From JBEEMU01 sp043778315 (GTDB lineage: Bacteria; Bacteroidota; Bacteroidia; Chitinophagales; Saprospiraceae): a stretch of DNA of 7,794 nucleotides. This document shows, in pieces, positions 5,627-7,794 of the stretch. Position numbers and translations under genes: made by a program. The stretch is from positions 1 to 7,794 of the forward strand of contig JAYWGJ010000126.1 in NCBI GenBank assembly GCA_043778315.1. The letters are read 5' to 3'. The notes below the pieces were generated by a model. The model was not told the origin of the DNA. It searched no databases and saw only the letters and a list, made by a program, of their open reading frames with translations. Each line of letters begins with the position of its first letter. Position 1 is the first letter of the stretch.

Positions 5627-6610
5627 GTGACTACGAGTGTTAAACCAAAACTTATTTTTAAAGACTATCTTAGTAATAGAAGAATTTATGTCAAAGCCCT
5701 TTCTGATTACGCAGCTGCAAGAGGTAGATTAAATTTGGATTTTACCAAAGATCAAGAACAATGGCAAATACAAGAGCCAGTGTTGGCAGATGCTGTTGAT
5801 GCTGCATATGAAACCTGGAGAGCAGAAGGCGCCGCACAAGTTGAGCAAGCTTTAGCTATTATGGAATCTTCTATCAATGACATCGTTGCTAATGTTATTG
5901 CTGATTCTAAAAAAACTATGCTAGATAATAAAATGGCATCAAATGTGGGTAAAGCACCTTGGTATATGTCGTATGCTACCCCATCAAACTGGTATGGTAA
6001 GGATAAGCCGGAGGATGAAGAGCCATCGTTCTCTGATATCGAATTAAAGAGCAATTATTTGGCGAAATCGGAAGACACTAATTATACGAAGTATAGTGCG
6101 GAAGGTTCTGCAAAGATGGGTTTATGGTCTGTGAGTACCGAGGTTAGTGGTGAAAGCAAGGAGTCGCATAAACACATGGTGGCTGACGATTTTACGCTAA
6201 CTGCACAAATCGCAGTTGTACAAATCAATCGCCCATGGCTAAACGATTTAATTTTTAAAATGAGTGGGTGGTCGTTAGATAAGCAAGGTGCAGGACACAT
6301 TTCTAATGGTGTTTTGAAAGATAATGAAACAAACTTACTTCCCCTAATTCCAACTGCTTTTATTGTAGCTCGAAATATTACAATAGAAGCCAATTTTACA
6401 ACAGAAGATAAAAAAGTTGTTGAAGATAGTTTTGCTGCAAATGCAAGTGTTAGCTGGGGACCTATTGCCGTCAGTGGGAAATATGCACACGGAAGCTCGT
6501 CGGATCGTTTTGAGTCCACTTTTAATGGAGGCGTGTTAACCGTTCCAGGTATTCAAATCATTGGATATGTGAACGAAATTATTCCATTTTCTGCACCTTT
6601 AGTAGGGTAA
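5627..6610 (+). CDS. C-terminal fragment of the interrupted unknown protein
   Basis: A restart at GTG 5627 would give 327 residues, but no ribosome site or promoter supports it, and the frame is open back to the TAA at 5558. Residues (numbered from this GTG) 9-35 are helical with regularly spaced Tyr (KDYLSNRRIYVKALSDYAAA), and 56-100 are helical. A linker with PWYMSYATPSNWY (111-123) and an acidic stretch KPEDEEPSFSD follow. Then come segments with alternating hydrophobic residues: QIAVVQINRPWLNDLIF (194-210), LLPLIPTAFIVARNITIE (237-254) and ASVSWGPIAVSGKYAHG (273-289). The protein ends in VPGIQIIGYVNEIIPFSAPL. No export signal is present, and no catalytic motif is recognised. A strong terminator follows 10 bp after the stop. 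Confidence 0.62.
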   Translation: MTTSVKPKLIFKDYLSNRRIYVKALSDYAAARGRLNLDFTKDQEQWQIQEPVLADAVDAAYETWRAEGAAQVEQALAIMESSINDIVANVIADSKKTMLDNKMASNVGKAPWYMSYATPSNWYGKDKPEDEEPSFSDIELKSNYLAKSEDTNYTKYSAEGSAKMGLWSVSTEVSGESKESHKHMVADDFTLTAQIAVVQINRPWLNDLIFKMSGWSLDKQGAGHISNGVLKDNETNLLPLIPTAFIVARNITIEANFTTEDKKVVEDSFAANASVSWGPIAVSGKYAHGSSSDRFESTFNGGVLTVPGIQIIGYVNEIIPFSAPLVG

Positions 6611-6619
6611 TTTTTTTAG

Positions 6620-6677
6620 AAAAAGCTGCCCTAGGTTTTTAAATTTTTAATTTTTTAATTTAGGGTAGCTTTTTTTC
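6620..6677 (+). terminator. Strong, probably bidirectional rho-independent terminator
   Basis: AAAAAGCTGCCCTA (6620-6633) pairs with TAGGGTAGCTTTTT (6661-6674) over 14 positions with a single G-U pair, followed by more T. The loop is a 27-nt AT-rich run. It closes the unknown gene and isolates it from the tail-collar gene. Confidence 0.8.
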
Positions 6678-6680
6678 TGA

Positions 6681-6717
6681 AAACTACTGCATAATTTTTT
6701 TATTGTTTGTATCTCTA
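6681..6717 (+). promoter_or_regulatory. Decayed copy of the P1/P2 promoter before the collar gene
   Basis: About 26 of 30 bases match P2 from AACTA through the T7 tract to TTGTA. The right half-site reads AAACTAC (6681-6687) and the third reads ATAATTT (6691-6697). The left half-site is missing because the terminator T-tract occupies its place. The spacing to the -7 position (TATCTCTA, 6710-6717) is exactly kept, but that element has two mismatches to TAnnTTTG. It is the only promoter candidate seen for 6807. Confidence 0.45.
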
Positions 6718-6806
6718 TGCTACCAAAATAATACAGACAAGCCCGAAAGTTTTAATCAGAGTACAATAAATAACCTTTTTTTAACACATTACTAAATTTT
6801 TTTATT

Positions 6807-7427
6807 ATGCAAGATCCATATATAGGAGAAATTATGCTTTTCGCAGGCAATTATGCACCAGCCAAATGGGCATTTTGTAACGGCCAATTATTACCTATTG
6901 CTCAAAATCAGGCTTTGTTCAGCGTCTTAGGAACAACCTACGGTGGCGATGGGAAGGTTAATTTCGCACTGCCCGATTTGCGCGGTAGAACACCGATTGG
7001 TATGGGACACGGACCGGGGCTTTCTAACTACCCGCAAGGTAAGCATGGTGGTGTTGAAAACGTTACGTTGCTTTCTACACAAATGCCTGTTCACACGCAT
7101 CAGTTAAGCGGAGTGACTTTTAAGGTTAAAAATTCTGGCTATGTTGATATTCCTGTTAATACAGAAGAAGGAGAAGGGAATTCAATTTTCCCTACAAATA
7201 TCTTAGCTGCTGGCGACTCTAGCGCTACTACACCTAAACCATTTACAAATTTGCCATTTGATGGTAAATACAGCGGCAACGGCATTCCTGTTCAAGGAAT
7301 GCAAATTGAAATTTCTGGTGGACAAATTGGCTCGGCAGGTGGCAGCCAACCCCTTGCTGTTGTACAACCCTACTTGGGTATGAACTACTGCATTGCTTTA
7401 GAAGGTCTTTATCCGCCACGTTCTTAA
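6807..7427 (+). CDS. Phage tail-collar domain protein (microcystin-dependent protein type)
   Basis: The 206-residue protein begins directly with the tail-collar domain: YIGEIMLFAGNYAPAKWAFC, NGQLLPIAQNQALFSVLGTT, YGGDGKVNFALPDLRGRTPI (about residues 5-64), then GGVENVTLLSTQMPVHTHQ. It ends in QPYLGMNYCIALEGLYPPR, the usual C-terminus of stand-alone bacterial members. It is full length and intact. The domain comes from phage short tail-fibre proteins, and bacterial copies of this size are widespread outside prophages; their role is not settled. No other phage gene is seen nearby. A terminator lies upstream, so it is a separate transcript from the unknown gene, while the 74-bp gap to 7502 without a terminator suggests co-transcription with the next gene. 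Confidence 0.92.
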   Translation: MQDPYIGEIMLFAGNYAPAKWAFCNGQLLPIAQNQALFSVLGTTYGGDGKVNFALPDLRGRTPIGMGHGPGLSNYPQGKHGGVENVTLLSTQMPVHTHQLSGVTFKVKNSGYVDIPVNTEEGEGNSIFPTNILAAGDSSATTPKPFTNLPFDGKYSGNGIPVQGMQIEISGGQIGSAGGSQPLAVVQPYLGMNYCIALEGLYPPRS

Positions 7428-7501
7428 TCATCAAAATGAGGTGTCGATGTATTTCGAGATACACAGACAAACTCAATTGTTAAATCGTTAAACTAAAAAT
7501 A

Positions 7502-7794
7502 ATGAAAAAAGAAATACTTATTCGCATCGTTTTTATTTTTTGCTTGAGCTTAATGCTCAATGCTGCCTCCGCGCAAATCCAAGACAATGCCATTGATGAC
7601 GTTGGCGACATTGCATTTGTGGCTTACACTACAAATTCACTCAACGGTATGGCGGGCTTTGCTTTTGTACTTTTAGATAATTGCCCTGCTAATACATCTA
7701 TTGGTTTTTCAGACGACGAATGGACAGGTTCGTCATTTGCACCAGTGAACGAAGGAGAGATAATTTGGACAACAAGTGCAGCCGTAGCAAAAGG
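7502..7794 (+). CDS. Exported protein, N-terminal part (possible large surface or secreted protein)
   Basis: The frame starts at ATG 7502 and remains open to the window edge (97 codons). A clear signal peptide (MKKEILIRIVFIFCLSLMLN, cut after ASA at residue 24) leads into GDIAFVAYTT, GFAFVLLDNCPANTSIGFSD, DEWTG and EGEIIWTT. This pattern resembles the N-terminal beta domain seen in large secreted proteins of Bacteroidota, often with a C-terminal sorting domain; that comparison is from memory and the C-terminus is not visible. It sits 74 bp after the collar gene on the same strand with no strong promoter between, so it is probably in the same operon. Confidence 0.78.
   Translation, partial: MKKEILIRIVFIFCLSLMLNAASAQIQDNAIDDVGDIAFVAYTTNSLNGMAGFAFVLLDNCPANTSIGFSDDEWTGSSFAPVNEGEIIWTTSAAVAK

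Larger units (their letters stand above)
5219..6610 (+). pseudogene. Gene of unknown function split by an in-frame TAA
   Basis: Codons before and after TAA 5558-5560 are in one frame, and the reading frame continues protein-like across it (NPAQ-stop-AQYDRAVNYLNDVQ) with no frameshift. Removing one copy of the 9-bp duplication at 5551-5568 restores a 460-codon protein reading NPAQYDRAVNYL. That protein would have no signal peptide or membrane helix, a helical N-terminal half and a beta-rich C-terminal half. No named family is recognised. The NRPWLNDLIF and PLIPTAFIVARN segments and the IQIIGY ending read like conserved motifs of an uncharacterised family, but this is an impression. It could be a fresh pseudogene, a slippage-switchable gene, a readthrough product, two separate proteins, or an assembly error. 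The other genes here end in TAA normally, so stop reassignment is unlikely. Confidence 0.6.

Noticed and set aside
5627..6610. An independent gene starting at GTG 5627
   Set aside because: No promoter or ribosome site is seen, and the frame and protein-like sequence continue upstream to the TAA. It is kept only as a fragment entry.
6807..7427. Prophage or contractile-tail locus
   Set aside because: The collar protein is the only phage-like gene. There is no capsid, tail sheath, baseplate, terminase or integrase, and stand-alone collar proteins are common in bacteria.
7440..7470. Terminator between the collar gene and the exported-protein gene
   Set aside because: TGTAT-N6-ATACA gives only a 5-bp stem without a T-tract.

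Overview
The window looks like chromosomal DNA of a member of the Bacteroidota. The basis is the exact or near-exact TAnnTTTG -7 elements with an upstream TTG or TTTG, AT-rich start regions without Shine-Dalgarno sequences, and gene types common in that phylum: a TPR-containing sensor kinase, a LuxR-type response regulator and a tail-collar protein. Genus cannot be named from the sequence alone.

Left part, minus strand. Positions 1-743 hold the N-terminal half of a D-Ala-D-Ala carboxypeptidase/endopeptidase (PBP4, peptidase S13), which runs off the window edge. Positions 1049-3529 hold an 826-residue membrane histidine kinase whose exported part is TPR repeats plus a coiled coil. Positions 3839-4432 hold a NarL/LuxR-type response regulator. 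A palindromic element of about 122 bp, resembling a REP or MITE sequence, lies between regulator and kinase and probably also terminates the regulator transcript.

Centre, 4433-5218, is a long non-coding control region. It holds an 18-bp dyad, ATAGTTA-N4-TAACTAT, three times: once facing the response regulator (minus strand) and twice facing right, inside a duplicated block of about 110 bp. In all three copies the dyad has the same spacing to TTG-N20 and a -7 element. A fourth, decayed copy precedes the tail-collar gene. The first rightward promoter appears to make only a transcript of about 90 nt ending at a terminator. The second leads into a structured 5' leader and the gene at 5219.

Right part, plus strand. 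A gene of unknown function (5219-6610) is cut in two by an in-frame TAA created by a perfect 9-bp tandem duplication; removing one copy would restore a 460-codon frame. A strong terminator follows, then a phage tail-collar/microcystin-dependent-type protein (6807-7427), then the start of an exported protein (7502 to the edge).

Working model (inference): the response regulator autoregulates and switches on the rightward cassette through the shared dyad, with the TPR kinase as its partner. The unknown protein, collar protein and exported protein would then be one envelope- or surface-related regulon. The cassette is the part most likely to be undescribed; its biochemical function cannot be read from the sequence.
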